This document shows positions 17,825 through 26,457 of a stretch of DNA of 64,000 bases, one piece after another; the first letter of the stretch is position 1, and the number at the start of each line of letters is the position of its first letter. This DNA comes from Hymenobacter aerilatus (GTDB lineage: Bacteria > Bacteroidota > Bacteroidia > Cytophagales > Hymenobacteraceae). The notes beneath the pieces were generated by a model. It worked only from the letters and a program-made list of their open reading frames with translations. It had not been told where the DNA came from and did no database searches. The DNA lies in NCBI RefSeq assembly GCF_022921095.1, contig NZ_CP095053.1, positions 3,886,501-3,950,500 on the forward strand, given 5' to 3'. Position numbers and translations under genes: made by a program.

Positions 17825-19465
17825 TTAGTTATACCCTGGATTCTGCGTCAGCTGCCCTTTGCTCAGGTTAATTTGCGACTGCGGAATAGGCCAGTATTCG
17901 TGCGTGCCTTTGATGAAGCGCGCCGTGGACATAAACGTGCGGCGGGTTTTCTCGCGGTTGAAGTGGTCGTTCATCACCTGATCGGCAATGCCCCAGCGCA
18001 CCAGATCGAAGAAGCGGTGACCTTCCAGCGCCAGCTCTAGGCGGCGCTCAGTGCGTACGGCCTGGCGGGCAATGGCCGGGTCGGTCCAGGGAGCGGTGTA
18101 CTCGGCCACGTTATAGGTAGCAGCGGGTGTACCGTTGGCGCTCAGTACTTTGTCATTGTTGGCCCGCCGCCGAATCTGGTTTACAATGGCGCGGGCGCCT
18201 TCCAAGTTGCCGGTTTCCACCTGGGCTTCGGCCTTCAGCAGCAGCACATCAGCTAGCCGGATGATGTCGTAGTTCAAGGCGCTCACCCACGGAAACTGGT
18301 TGAGGTAGAACGTGGAGCGGGAACTCACCATGCGCTTCTTGAAGCTGAACACGCCGTAGGTACCCGCGTCGCGGGCCCAGCTGGCAGCATACGGCGCCAG
18401 GTCCAGAAACTGAATACCGGGCCGGGCCACGGCGTGGTCGAGGCGCGGGTCTACAGAGTCAGTAGCGCCCACGTCCGACTTATCGGTTTGGGGTAGGCCG
18501 GCCGCGGTAGTTTTGAAGGCATTCACCAAGTCCTGGCTCGGCATATCGAAGCCGTACACGGGGTAGTAAGGGCCGCCGGGGTTCAGGAGGCGCTCATCCA
18601 GACTGCCCCGGAAATTGCTAGGCGTACCATCGCGGATGGAGCGCTCGATGGCAAACAGGCTCTCCGGGCCGTGCTCTTTGGTGGGGTCAAAGTTGTCGTG
18701 GTAGTTGTCGTTGAGGCGGTAGCGGCCCGAGGCCAACACCGCGTCAGCAGAGGCAATCACCTTAGGATAGTCTTTGGTGAAGGCGTAGAGCTTGGCCAGG
18801 TAGGCTGTAGCAGCGCCTTTGGTTGCGCGGCCCAGGTCGGTTTGTGTGGCGGGCAGGTTGGTTTGGGCCAGCAGGAAGTCGTTTTCGATGTTCTTCCACA
18901 GCTGCGCGTCCGAGAGGTTGTTCGGAATGTCATATTCCGTAATCTCCCGCGCCGTTTCGTCTACCCAGGGTATGCGGTTATAGATCTTTTTCAGATCGAA
19001 ATAGTAGTGGCCGCGCAGCAGGTGCAGCTCACCCAGCCGAATCTTTTTCAGGTCTTCGCTCATGCCCGCAAACCCATTCACGGCCCGAATGGCGCGGTTG
19101 GCGCGGGCAATGCCCTCGTAGCAGGCACGCCACTTCCGGTCCACATCAATGATGTTGGAGTTCGTGAGGAAAATCTCCATCAGGTGCATGCCGTTCTGGT
19201 CGCCTACCCCGCCGCCGCCTTTGTAGGCGTCGTCCGACACCACATCGCCAAACGTCCAGTTGGTACCGGGCGAGTTGAAGGCATTGTTAGCGTCGTCAAT
19301 CTGTCCGCCCAGCGGTGCGTAGGCAGCCGTGATGAGGGCTTCCACCGCGGCCAGATTGTTCAGGTCCGTAGAGGAAAGGCTGGCCCGAGGCTGTTCGTCC
19401 AGGAAATCTTTATTGCAGCTAGCCAGCGAAGTTGCCAGGGCCAGCAGGAGTACTTTATTTTTCAT
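17825..19465 (-). CDS. SusD/RagB family glycan-binding outer-membrane lipoprotein
   Basis: The 546-residue product begins with a lipoprotein signal (LLLALATSLASC) followed by NKDFLDEQP, the classic SusD start. TPR-like helices follow (RANRAIRAVNGF, RGHYYFDLKKIYNRIPWVDE), then LADVLLLKAEAQVETGNLEGARAIVNQIR and a C-terminal RTERRLELALEGHRFFDLVRWG. SusD proteins bind glycan on the cell surface and cap their SusC transporter. SusC lies immediately upstream (24 bases), so this is a normal SusCD pair. The specificity is not visible, but the downstream GH92 and GH29 point to a mannose- and fucose-containing glycan. Confidence 0.93.
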   Translation of the reverse strand: MKNKVLLLALATSLASCNKDFLDEQPRASLSSTDLNNLAAVEALITAAYAPLGGQIDDANNAFNSPGTNWTFGDVVSDDAYKGGGGVGDQNGMHLMEIFLTNSNIIDVDRKWRACYEGIARANRAIRAVNGFAGMSEDLKKIRLGELHLLRGHYYFDLKKIYNRIPWVDETAREITEYDIPNNLSDAQLWKNIENDFLLAQTNLPATQTDLGRATKGAATAYLAKLYAFTKDYPKVIASADAVLASGRYRLNDNYHDNFDPTKEHGPESLFAIERSIRDGTPSNFRGSLDERLLNPGGPYYPVYGFDMPSQDLVNAFKTTAAGLPQTDKSDVGATDSVDPRLDHAVARPGIQFLDLAPYAASWARDAGTYGVFSFKKRMVSSRSTFYLNQFPWVSALNYDIIRLADVLLLKAEAQVETGNLEGARAIVNQIRRRANNDKVLSANGTPAATYNVAEYTAPWTDPAIARQAVRTERRLELALEGHRFFDLVRWGIADQVMNDHFNREKTRRTFMSTARFIKGTHEYWPIPQSQINLSKGQLTQNPGYN

Positions 19466-19489
19466 GACAAAGGAAAGGAGCGTGGAAGG

Positions 19490-22400
19490 TTAGAACCGGG
19501 CGTTGATGCCGAACAGCACCCCACGGGGCTGCGGGTAGTAGCCACGGTCCACGTTCTGGTCGAGGTTGCGGTCCACGGCGCTGTAGTTTTGCAGATTCAC
19601 CTCGGGGTCCATGCCCGTGTATTTGGTGATGGTGAAGAGGTTCTGCGCCTGCACGTACACCCGCACGCTGCTGGCCCGAATGGCCGAGGTCCAGGCAGCT
19701 GGGATGGTGTAGCCCAGCTGAATGTTTTTCAGGCGAGCGTAGGAGCCATTCTCAACGAAGTAGGTAGAAGGCCGTAGCTCGTCGTTGGAGTTGGTTTTGC
19801 TGAGTTGGGGCAGCGAAGCTCCGGGGTTCTCGGGCGTCCAGGAGTCCAGGATGCGCGTGCTTTTGTTGAAGGGGTCGAAGGCAAAATCAGTGTTGTACTT
19901 GCTGAAGTTGTAAATATCGATGCCCTGCACCCCTTGGATGAAGAAGCTCAGATCGAGGTTTTTGTACGCAGCGTTGAAGTTGATGCCATAGGTCAAGTCA
20001 GGCTGAGGCTTGCCAATCTGCTGTTGGTCCTGCTCGTTCACGGTGCCGTCGCCGTTCAGGTCCTGGTAGCGCCAGCGGCCCACGGCTTTGCCGCGCTGGG
20101 CCGGCGCCGCGTCTACCTCGGCCTGGTTCTGGAAGATGCCATCCACCACGTAGCCGTAGAAATACGCCACCGGCTTGCCTACCTCCGTGCGCGAGAGCGA
20201 CAGGCCCCGCGTGAGGTTGTTGCTCACGTAGCCCGGAATGAAGAGGTTGCCCTCGCCCAACGACAGCACCTTGTTGCGTATCACCGACCCGTTGGCCGAC
20301 ACGCCCCAATGAAAGTCCTTGCTGGCATCGCTCTGGTAGCTGGCCTGGAACTCCAGGCCACGGTTGCGAATGCGGCCGGCGTTTTCGTAGGGCACCAGCA
20401 CCTCACCCGCCAGGGCCGGGCGCGGCACACGCACCAGCACATCTTTGGTTACTTTATCGAAGAAGTCAACGCCGAAATTCAAACGGTTGCCCAGCACACC
20501 GAAGTCCAGTCCAATATCGGTTTGAGTGGAAGTTTCCCACTTCAGGTTGGGGTTGCCAATGGCGCGGGCCGTGTAGCCGGTTTGCACCGTACCGTTGCTA
20601 CCCGTGATGGGGTAATTGGTGTTGGTAGGGCTGATGCCGTAGATATCGAAGGCCGGGTAGTTACCGATTTCTTGGTTGCCGCTCTGCCCCCACGAGGCGC
20701 GCAGCTTCAGGTTGCTCAGCCAGTTCACGTCTTTCAAGAACGCCTCCTCCGACAAGCGCCAGCCCGCCGAGAAAGCCGGGAATACGGCGTAGCGGTTGTT
20801 GCTGGGGAAGCGGCTGGAGCCGTCGCGGCGCACCGAGGCCGAGGCCAGGTACTTGCCGGCAAAGTTATAGTCGAGGCGGCCGAACTGCGAGAACAAGGCC
20901 CAGGCCGAGCCGGTGCCGCTGTTGGTTTGCAGGCCCTGGCCCGCATCGAGGTAGCGGAAGTTGGGGTCGCTGATCAGGAAGTTTTCCCGGTAGGCCGCAA
21001 AGCCTTCGTTGGTATTCTGGATGGCTTCCGTACCCACCACCGCGGCCAGATTATGCTTTCCAAAGTCGCGGCTGTAGCGCGCAATGTTGGTCCACGTCCA
21101 GTTGATGGTATAGGCGTTGTTGACGTTCAGGTTGGCAATGGGGTTGTTGGCGATGCCCTCGGTGTAGCTCGGCGAAAAGCCCCGGAAGTTGCTCGACAGG
21201 TAGTCGATGCCGATGGACGAGCGCACGAACAGGTTGTTGAGTACTTCCAGCTCGGCGTAGGCGTTGCCCAGGGCGCGCAGGTTACGGGTGGCGTTGTCGC
21301 GGTTGTTGTAGAGGGCGCGCAGCGGGTTGCCGGCGTCGCCCAGGCCCGCAGCCGGACCGGCAAAGTTGCCGTTCTCGTCGCGCACGGGCACAATGGAGGG
21401 TAGGCGGTATGCGTCGTAGATGATGCCGCCATTCACAGCGTTGGAACCCGCCTGCACCGAGCGGGAGTAACTAGCCGTGAAGTTCTCCCCTACCTTCAGC
21501 CGCTTCAGCACCGTGTATTCGGTGTTTACGCGTAGCGACACGCGTTTGAAACCCGTGTAATCCAGGATACCATCCTGCCCAAAGTAAGTGAGGTTGATGG
21601 CATGGCGGCTGGTTTCGCTCCCGCCCGACAAGCCCAGCGAGTAGTTCTGGATAGGCGCCGTGCGGAAGATGGTTTTAAACCAGTTGGTGCCGGCCACGTT
21701 GGCTCGAACATCGGGGTTGCGCTGCAAAAACTCGGGCAACACGGGTTGCGCGCCATTGCCATACTGCGGGTGGGTAGGCGTTTGGCCGCTGTTGCGCTGG
21801 GCATCGAACTCCAGCTGCGCCAACTGGGTAGGCGACACCATGTTGGGCAGGTTGTACACCGATTGCAGCCCGTAGTAAGAATCGAAAGTCAGTTGCGTCT
21901 TGCCCGATTTGCCTTGCTTGGTGATGATAACCACGACGCCGTTGGAAGCCCGCGCCCCGTAGATAGCTGTAGAAGAAGCATCCTTCAACACCTGCAACGA
22001 CTCAATATCATTGGGGTTCAGTTGGTTGATACCGTTCTTAGTAGGCACACCGTCGATGATATACAGCGGGTCGCTGTCGCCGAGCGTGCCCAGTCCGCGC
22101 ACCCGCACCACGGCACCGCCGCCAGGTGCGCCATCGGTACTTACCTGCACGCCGGCCACCTGGCCTTGCAGCAGCTTTTCGGGGCTGGCCACGGGGAAGT
22201 TCCTTACCCGATCCAGTGGCAGCACGCCCACGGCGCCGGTTACGTCTTTGGCTTCCTGCGTGGTGTAGCCTACTACTACTACCTGATCCAGCGCGGTGGT
22301 GCTTTCGCGCATCGTTATGGCCAGGGTAGTCTGGTCGCCTACGCGCACTTCCTGGTTTTCGTAGCCAATAAAGGAGAACACCAGCGTGGGCTGTCCTACC

Positions 22401-22681
22401 TCATCGGGAATAGTGAGCTGGAAGTTACCCGTGGCATCCGTCACGGTACCTTGCGTGGTACCTTTCAAGGAGATAGACACACCCGGCAAGGCTTGCCCAT
22501 TGGTGTCCTTCACCTGTCCTTGAATGGCGCGGGCCACCACGGCTGCGGGACGCACGGCATGGGTGGCAGTGAGCAGGATGGGCTTGGCCGTGGCGAGTGT
22601 GGTCCAGCTTAGCGCCAGCGCTACCCCGGTTAGGTAATAGGGCCGGCGGCGTCCGGCAAGTTTGGGTAGGGAGTGTTGCAT
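19490..22681 (-). CDS. SusC/RagA family TonB-linked outer-membrane transporter
   Basis: I choose the ATG at 22679-22681, giving 1063 residues; a start 41 codons upstream is open but adds an unlikely leader. Residues 52-127 are a CarboxypepD_reg-like domain (IQGQVKDTNGQALPGVSI). A TonB-box-like LDQVVVVGYT (131-140) precedes the plug, with VVRVRGLGTLGDSDPLYIIDG and SSTAIYGARASNGVVVIITK. The rest is a 22-stranded barrel. It imports oligosaccharides with SusD. It has no STN domain, unlike the second SusC of this window, so it is probably not signalling through a FecR anti-sigma factor. Confidence 0.93.
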   Translation of the reverse strand: MQHSLPKLAGRRRPYYLTGVALALSWTTLATAKPILLTATHAVRPAAVVARAIQGQVKDTNGQALPGVSISLKGTTQGTVTDATGNFQLTIPDEVGQPTLVFSFIGYENQEVRVGDQTTLAITMRESTTALDQVVVVGYTTQEAKDVTGAVGVLPLDRVRNFPVASPEKLLQGQVAGVQVSTDGAPGGGAVVRVRGLGTLGDSDPLYIIDGVPTKNGINQLNPNDIESLQVLKDASSTAIYGARASNGVVVIITKQGKSGKTQLTFDSYYGLQSVYNLPNMVSPTQLAQLEFDAQRNSGQTPTHPQYGNGAQPVLPEFLQRNPDVRANVAGTNWFKTIFRTAPIQNYSLGLSGGSETSRHAINLTYFGQDGILDYTGFKRVSLRVNTEYTVLKRLKVGENFTASYSRSVQAGSNAVNGGIIYDAYRLPSIVPVRDENGNFAGPAAGLGDAGNPLRALYNNRDNATRNLRALGNAYAELEVLNNLFVRSSIGIDYLSSNFRGFSPSYTEGIANNPIANLNVNNAYTINWTWTNIARYSRDFGKHNLAAVVGTEAIQNTNEGFAAYRENFLISDPNFRYLDAGQGLQTNSGTGSAWALFSQFGRLDYNFAGKYLASASVRRDGSSRFPSNNRYAVFPAFSAGWRLSEEAFLKDVNWLSNLKLRASWGQSGNQEIGNYPAFDIYGISPTNTNYPITGSNGTVQTGYTARAIGNPNLKWETSTQTDIGLDFGVLGNRLNFGVDFFDKVTKDVLVRVPRPALAGEVLVPYENAGRIRNRGLEFQASYQSDASKDFHWGVSANGSVIRNKVLSLGEGNLFIPGYVSNNLTRGLSLSRTEVGKPVAYFYGYVVDGIFQNQAEVDAAPAQRGKAVGRWRYQDLNGDGTVNEQDQQQIGKPQPDLTYGINFNAAYKNLDLSFFIQGVQGIDIYNFSKYNTDFAFDPFNKSTRILDSWTPENPGASLPQLSKTNSNDELRPSTYFVENGSYARLKNIQLGYTIPAAWTSAIRASSVRVYVQAQNLFTITKYTGMDPEVNLQNYSAVDRNLDQNVDRGYYPQPRGVLFGINARF

Positions 22682-23113
22682 GCAGGGAAAGGGTTTTGGT
22701 GGTGGAAGAAAGCAGCTGCGCAACCTGTAGGAAAGCGTGCGCCTACCTAGAATTGATAAATGCGCACCCAACATCAGTCTGCGAATAGCAGCTATAAGTT
22801 GCACGATTATATCCAGTAAGTGCGCCGCCGATTTGGTTGCTGGTTGGTTGCCACGTGTTGGCCACTACCGCACTACTGGCTGTAGACAGCCCGCTCTTGC
22901 GTGTTCACTTTGTCTCTACAGCTGCCTGGTTGGCTATTGGCGGCACAAAAAAAGCCTGTTTGGTTTTCGTTATTGTTCCCAGCATGTTACCAAACTATTA
23001 CCATGACTTATAAGCGTAGTTCTGCTTCTAGCATGCTCGCATCAAGAAACTGTACAACTATTTGATATTCAAATCCTAAATTATTACTTGACGCTACACT
23101 ATCTTTCGCCCGT
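22682..23113. other. Divergent promoter region of the SusC locus and a T9SS gene
   Basis: This 432-base gap separates the leftward SusC locus from the rightward T9SS gene. It becomes AT-rich towards 22980-23100. The sequence TATCTTTC at about 23100 resembles a Bacteroidota -7 element (TAnnTTTG) but lacks a well-spaced -33 partner. No gene or strong hairpin was seen. Confidence 0.4.
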
Positions 23114-24343
23114 ATGAAGCAGAAAATACTACTCTTCCTGCTGCTTGGCCTGGGCTACCACGCCGCCGCCCAAACGGGCTGCACCGACCCGCGGGCCACC
23201 AACTTTGCTCCCGCCGCTACCCGCAACGACGGCTCTTGCCGCTACGCTGCCACTACGACTGCCCTACCCAGCCGCGCTACCCTACCCGCAGAGGTGAACG
23301 AAACCTCCGGCCTGGTGTACACTAATCAGCAGTTGTGGACGCTCAACGACAGCGGCAACGAGCCCGTGCTTTACCGTCTCGATGCGGCCACTGGCGCCGT
23401 ACAGCAGCGCGTGCGCATCAGCAACTTCCCCAATGTAGACTGGGAAGACCTCATCGCCGATGACCGGTACCTGTACATCGGCGACTTCGGCAACAACGCC
23501 GGCAACCGGCGCGATTTGCGCGTGCTGCGCGTCCCAAAAGCGGCCATTGGTACGGCGTCCGAGGTAACGGTGGCGGCAGAGGCCATTGCGTTTTCCTACC
23601 CCCAGCAAACCAACTTTCAGCCCGTCGTCAATCAGCATAATTTCGATGCCGAGGCCTTTTTCGTCGCCAACGACTCGCTCCACATTTTCACGAAGAACTG
23701 GGCCGATCAGCAAACCAGCTACTATACCGTTCCGGCCGCACCGGGCACCTACGCGGCCCGCTACCGCGCTACCTTCAACGTGAATGGCCTCGTGACCGGG
23801 GCCGCGCTCAACACTGCGGGCACCGAGGCCGCCCTGCTGGGCTACACTACTACAGGCGCCGCATTTGTGTGGCTGCTGTTTGATTTTCCGGCGGGGCACG
23901 TGCTGCAAGGCAACAAGCGCCGCCTGGAGTTGCCATCGGCCTTGCTGGTAGGGCAGGTAGAAGCTCTTACGTTCACGGGCCGCTATTCGGTGCTGGTTTC
24001 TAATGAGCGCTTTCTCACGTTGCCACCCCGCCTGTATGCGCTCGGCCTCAGCGAGTGGCTGGCACCAGTGGCTACCACCAGCAGCCAGGTGGCCGGAGCG
24101 GCCCAATTTGCCTTGTACCCCAACCCGGCGCGCCACGTGCTGCGTGTACAAACGCTGGCCCTTACCCGCGAGGACGCCCAACTTACGCTGCATGACCCCA
24201 ATGGCCGTCTTGTACTAACGACGAAACTGCACGCCCGCAATCAGACCCACGAGTTGAACCTCGCGCAGCTGGCGCCCGGCTTGTACTTCGCGCGCATCGT
24301 CTCGGCACACGCTACCTACTCGCAAACTATATTGATTGAGTAG
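23114..24343 (+). CDS. Secreted protein with T9SS type A sorting domain
   Basis: The 409-residue product has a signal peptide (KILLFLLLGLGYHAAA) followed by a short cysteine motif CTDPRATNFAPAATRNDGSC, typical of surface proteins of this phylum. The central part has beta-propeller-like strands (TSGLVYTNQQLWTLNDSGN, WEDLIADDRYLYIGDFGNN, FDAEAFFVANDSLHIFTKN). The end (FALYPNPARHVLRVQ ... YSQTILIE) is a T9SS C-terminal domain. It should be exported through the outer membrane and possibly attached to the surface. Its biochemical role is unknown. It is monocistronic and followed by a hairpin. Confidence 0.8.
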   Translation: MKQKILLFLLLGLGYHAAAQTGCTDPRATNFAPAATRNDGSCRYAATTTALPSRATLPAEVNETSGLVYTNQQLWTLNDSGNEPVLYRLDAATGAVQQRVRISNFPNVDWEDLIADDRYLYIGDFGNNAGNRRDLRVLRVPKAAIGTASEVTVAAEAIAFSYPQQTNFQPVVNQHNFDAEAFFVANDSLHIFTKNWADQQTSYYTVPAAPGTYAARYRATFNVNGLVTGAALNTAGTEAALLGYTTTGAAFVWLLFDFPAGHVLQGNKRRLELPSALLVGQVEALTFTGRYSVLVSNERFLTLPPRLYALGLSEWLAPVATTSSQVAGAAQFALYPNPARHVLRVQTLALTREDAQLTLHDPNGRLVLTTKLHARNQTHELNLAQLAPGLYFARIVSAHATYSQTILIE

Positions 24344-24407
24344 CGGCTACCTACCCCCAGCTCACCTCGCTTGATGCGCGACATCCTCCAGGGGCAGGTT
24401 CTTAAAA

Positions 24408-24446
24408 CAAAACGTCATCCCAACCAGTGGCCAGGATGACGCTTTT
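24408..24446. terminator. Hairpin terminator between convergent genes
   Basis: AAAACGTCATCC pairs with GGATGACGCTTTT around an 11-base loop. The stem resembles the ends of the family A palindromes (GTCATCC), here reduced to a short terminator that can serve both convergent genes. Confidence 0.65.
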
Positions 24447-24466
24447 AGCAACAACTATTCTACCCC

Positions 24467-25690
24467 TTAATACTGCGCAATGAATGCGTACGCGGCCAGT
24501 GTGTAAGCCGCTGCGGCAGAGAAATGGTTAGCGCCTTCGATGGGGCGTAGCTCCACTTGGGTAGCGCCGCGGGCGCGCATAGCTTTGTAGGCGTCTTCAG
24601 AATTGAAAAACGGCACGTAGTCATCGGCGGTGCCGTGGAACAGGGCCACGGGGGCGGCGGGCTTCCAGTCGTAGATGTCGTTGTCGGTGAGGGTAGCGGC
24701 CAGGGGCGCGTCGTTGCCGCTGAGCACTGCGTCGCGGAAAGCGGTAGTAAAGAGCTGGCTGGGCAGCCCAGGCACAGCACTGAACTGATCGGCCTTGAGC
24801 TGCGCAGCGTAAGGTGCTTTATAATAGTAGTCGAACGGCCGGTTCAGCTTATACACCCGGTCGTAGGTGCTCAGCACCCACACATAAGTACTCAAGAAAT
24901 TCAGGCGTTGGTTGCTACTGAGGATGTAGCGCGCAAAGGCCGATTTGTGGTAGGCACCCGCGCCCGGCGCGCTGGCCGTCACGGTAAACTCCTGGCTGTT
25001 TTTCTCCTCGATAAGCTTATGCAGGGCCATGGTGGCAAAGCCCCCCTCGGAATAGCCCACCAGGAAGTTTTTGTCGTTGCGCTGGATTTTCTGCTGGGCG
25101 CAGAACTCTCGCGCGGCTCGCAGCATATCCAACGAGGCAGAGGCCAAAGAAGCTGCATGCTCGTAGGGGTGCGGCAGATTTTTACTGGCCCCGTAGCCAA
25201 TGTAATCAGGGGCCGCCACAATGTAGCCTGTAGAAGCCAGCACCGACACCGCCGAGTACACCTCGCTGCTGGGGCTGTAGTAAGAAGGCGCGTGGTCTTC
25301 GTCGGCGGGGCGTAGGGTGCCGTGCTGGTAGCTGAGCAGCGGCAGGGCCACGGGGGCCGTGGGCACCAGCAGCGCCCCGGAGGCCGTAACAGTCTGGCCA
25401 TCGGTATTCTGGGTGGTGTAGGTGAGTCGGTATACCTTGATAGGGTACTTGGCCAACGCCCCCACCAGCGGCACCTGCGCCACACGCCCCGCCAGGGTTT
25501 GTACGCTATACTCACCAATGAGCTTGCTGCCAACCAGATGTGTGGCGGCAGCCGGGGCCTCGGGGGTGTCGGTGGAAGTGGTGGGGGTAGGCGAATCGGA
25601 ATTACAGCTGGCGGCAGCACCAGCCCCTAGCACAACGCCGAGAAAACCAGTGAGCCACGCCAAACGGGTAGCAAGCTTAGGAAAACGCAC
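24467..25690 (-). CDS. Lipoprotein alpha/beta hydrolase, secretory lipase-like
   Basis: The 407-residue product has a lipobox (GAAASC, Cys29). The alpha/beta-hydrolase core shows an oxyanion strand with YQHGTL, PDYIGYGAS, the nucleophile elbow GYSEGG (Ser214), a later acidic segment FHGTADDYVPF and a histidine in EGANHFSAA. This order fits secretory lipases or prolyl oligopeptidase-like esterases. The natural substrate is not evident. It is predicted to be a periplasmic or surface lipoprotein. It is monocistronic; a large inverted repeat lies upstream. Confidence 0.8.
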   Translation of the reverse strand: MRFPKLATRLAWLTGFLGVVLGAGAAASCNSDSPTPTTSTDTPEAPAAATHLVGSKLIGEYSVQTLAGRVAQVPLVGALAKYPIKVYRLTYTTQNTDGQTVTASGALLVPTAPVALPLLSYQHGTLRPADEDHAPSYYSPSSEVYSAVSVLASTGYIVAAPDYIGYGASKNLPHPYEHAASLASASLDMLRAAREFCAQQKIQRNDKNFLVGYSEGGFATMALHKLIEEKNSQEFTVTASAPGAGAYHKSAFARYILSSNQRLNFLSTYVWVLSTYDRVYKLNRPFDYYYKAPYAAQLKADQFSAVPGLPSQLFTTAFRDAVLSGNDAPLAATLTDNDIYDWKPAAPVALFHGTADDYVPFFNSEDAYKAMRARGATQVELRPIEGANHFSAAAAYTLAAYAFIAQY

Positions 25691-25762
25691 GATAGAAATA
25701 GAATGAATGGAAGGTCATTGTATAACACCATGGCCGCCGAAAAATTCGATTTCACCGACTAT

Positions 25763-25974
25763 CTGAATCACGGATTCGCTCGGATTTTTCGGATTAGTCG
25801 GATTTCGTGGACGAGCCTTTCCCAAGGGTGAAGCCCTGGGCTAATCAGTGGAAAGAAGCAGATAGCAATAAATAACGCTACGTAACCCAGGGCTTCAGCC
25901 CTGGGGAAGGTTGAATGATAATCGTCCACGAAATCCGACTAATCCGAAAAATCCGAGCGAATCCGTGATTCAGA
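25763..25974. repeat. Nested inverted repeat element (family C), 53-bp perfect outer arms
   Basis: The outer arms 25763-25815 and 25922-25974 are exact reverse complements over 53 bases, including the phrases AATCACGGATTCGCTCGG and GTCGGATTTCGTGGACGA. Inside lies a second, imperfect pair: CCAAGGGTGAAGCCCTGGG (from about 25823) and CCCAGGGCTTCAGCCCTGG (from about 25886). There is no reading frame for a transposase. No clear target-site duplication is visible. It could be a non-autonomous mobile element or a structured non-coding repeat. Confidence 0.9.
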
Positions 25975-25990
25975 CAACATATCTAAAAAA

Positions 25991-26019
25991 TTAGTTGTAT
26001 AACTAAAATATTAGTTATA
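25991..26019. promoter_or_regulatory. Probable BlaI-type operator (overlapping dyads)
   Basis: Two overlapping palindromes precede the blaI start by 25-53 bases: TTAGTTGTATAACTAA (25991-26006) and TATAACTAA-AATA-TTAGTTATA (25998-26019, perfect 9-base arms). AT-rich dyads of this kind are the expected sites for BlaI/MecI repressors, which usually repress their own operon. Confidence 0.7.
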
Positions 26020-26043
26020 CCTTCCTCTCCTTAACCACTGCTT

Positions 26044-26457
26044 ATGGAAAATTTACCTGAACTCACCCGCGCTGAGGAGCAAGTCATGCAAGTGCTGTGG
26101 CAGCGGGGGCCGTCGTTTGTGAAGGACGTGCTGCCGGAACTGCCCGCGCCTACCCCGGCCTATACCACAGTGTCTACTATCATCCGCATTCTGGAGCAGA
26201 AGGGCTTTGTGGGGCACGAGGCCTTTGGGCGCACGCATCGCTACTACGCTCTGGTGGCGCAGGATGCCTACCGGCGCTTTTCGCTTACCAAGCTGCTGGG
26301 CGGCTATTTCGGTGGGTCGTTCAGCCGGTTGGTGAGCTTTTTTGCCCAGGAAGAAAACCTGGATGCCCGGCAACTCGATGAGCTGCTGCGCCACGCCCAG
26401 CAGGACCTACCCCCTACCCCAACCGACTCGCGCGATGACGACGACCCAACCACTTAA
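26044..26457 (+). CDS. blaI: BlaI/MecI/CopY family transcriptional repressor
   Basis: The 137-residue product begins with the family opening LTRAEEQVMQVLWQRGPSFVKDVL and then AYTTVSTIIRILEQKGFVGHEAFGRTHRYYALV, a complete winged-helix DNA-binding domain. The C-terminal half (FFAQEENLDARQLDELL) is the dimerisation part. BlaI repressors are released when the partner M56 membrane protease is activated. The partner gene overlaps its 3' end by 23 bases. The perfect dyads just upstream suggest autorepression. Confidence 0.92.
   Translation: MENLPELTRAEEQVMQVLWQRGPSFVKDVLPELPAPTPAYTTVSTIIRILEQKGFVGHEAFGRTHRYYALVAQDAYRRFSLTKLLGGYFGGSFSRLVSFFAQEENLDARQLDELLRHAQQDLPPTPTDSRDDDDPTT

Noticed and set aside
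19805..21403. 532-codon forward frame
   Set aside because: It lies entirely antisense to SusC and consists of V/G/A/R-rich sequence, an artefact of GC-rich codon use.
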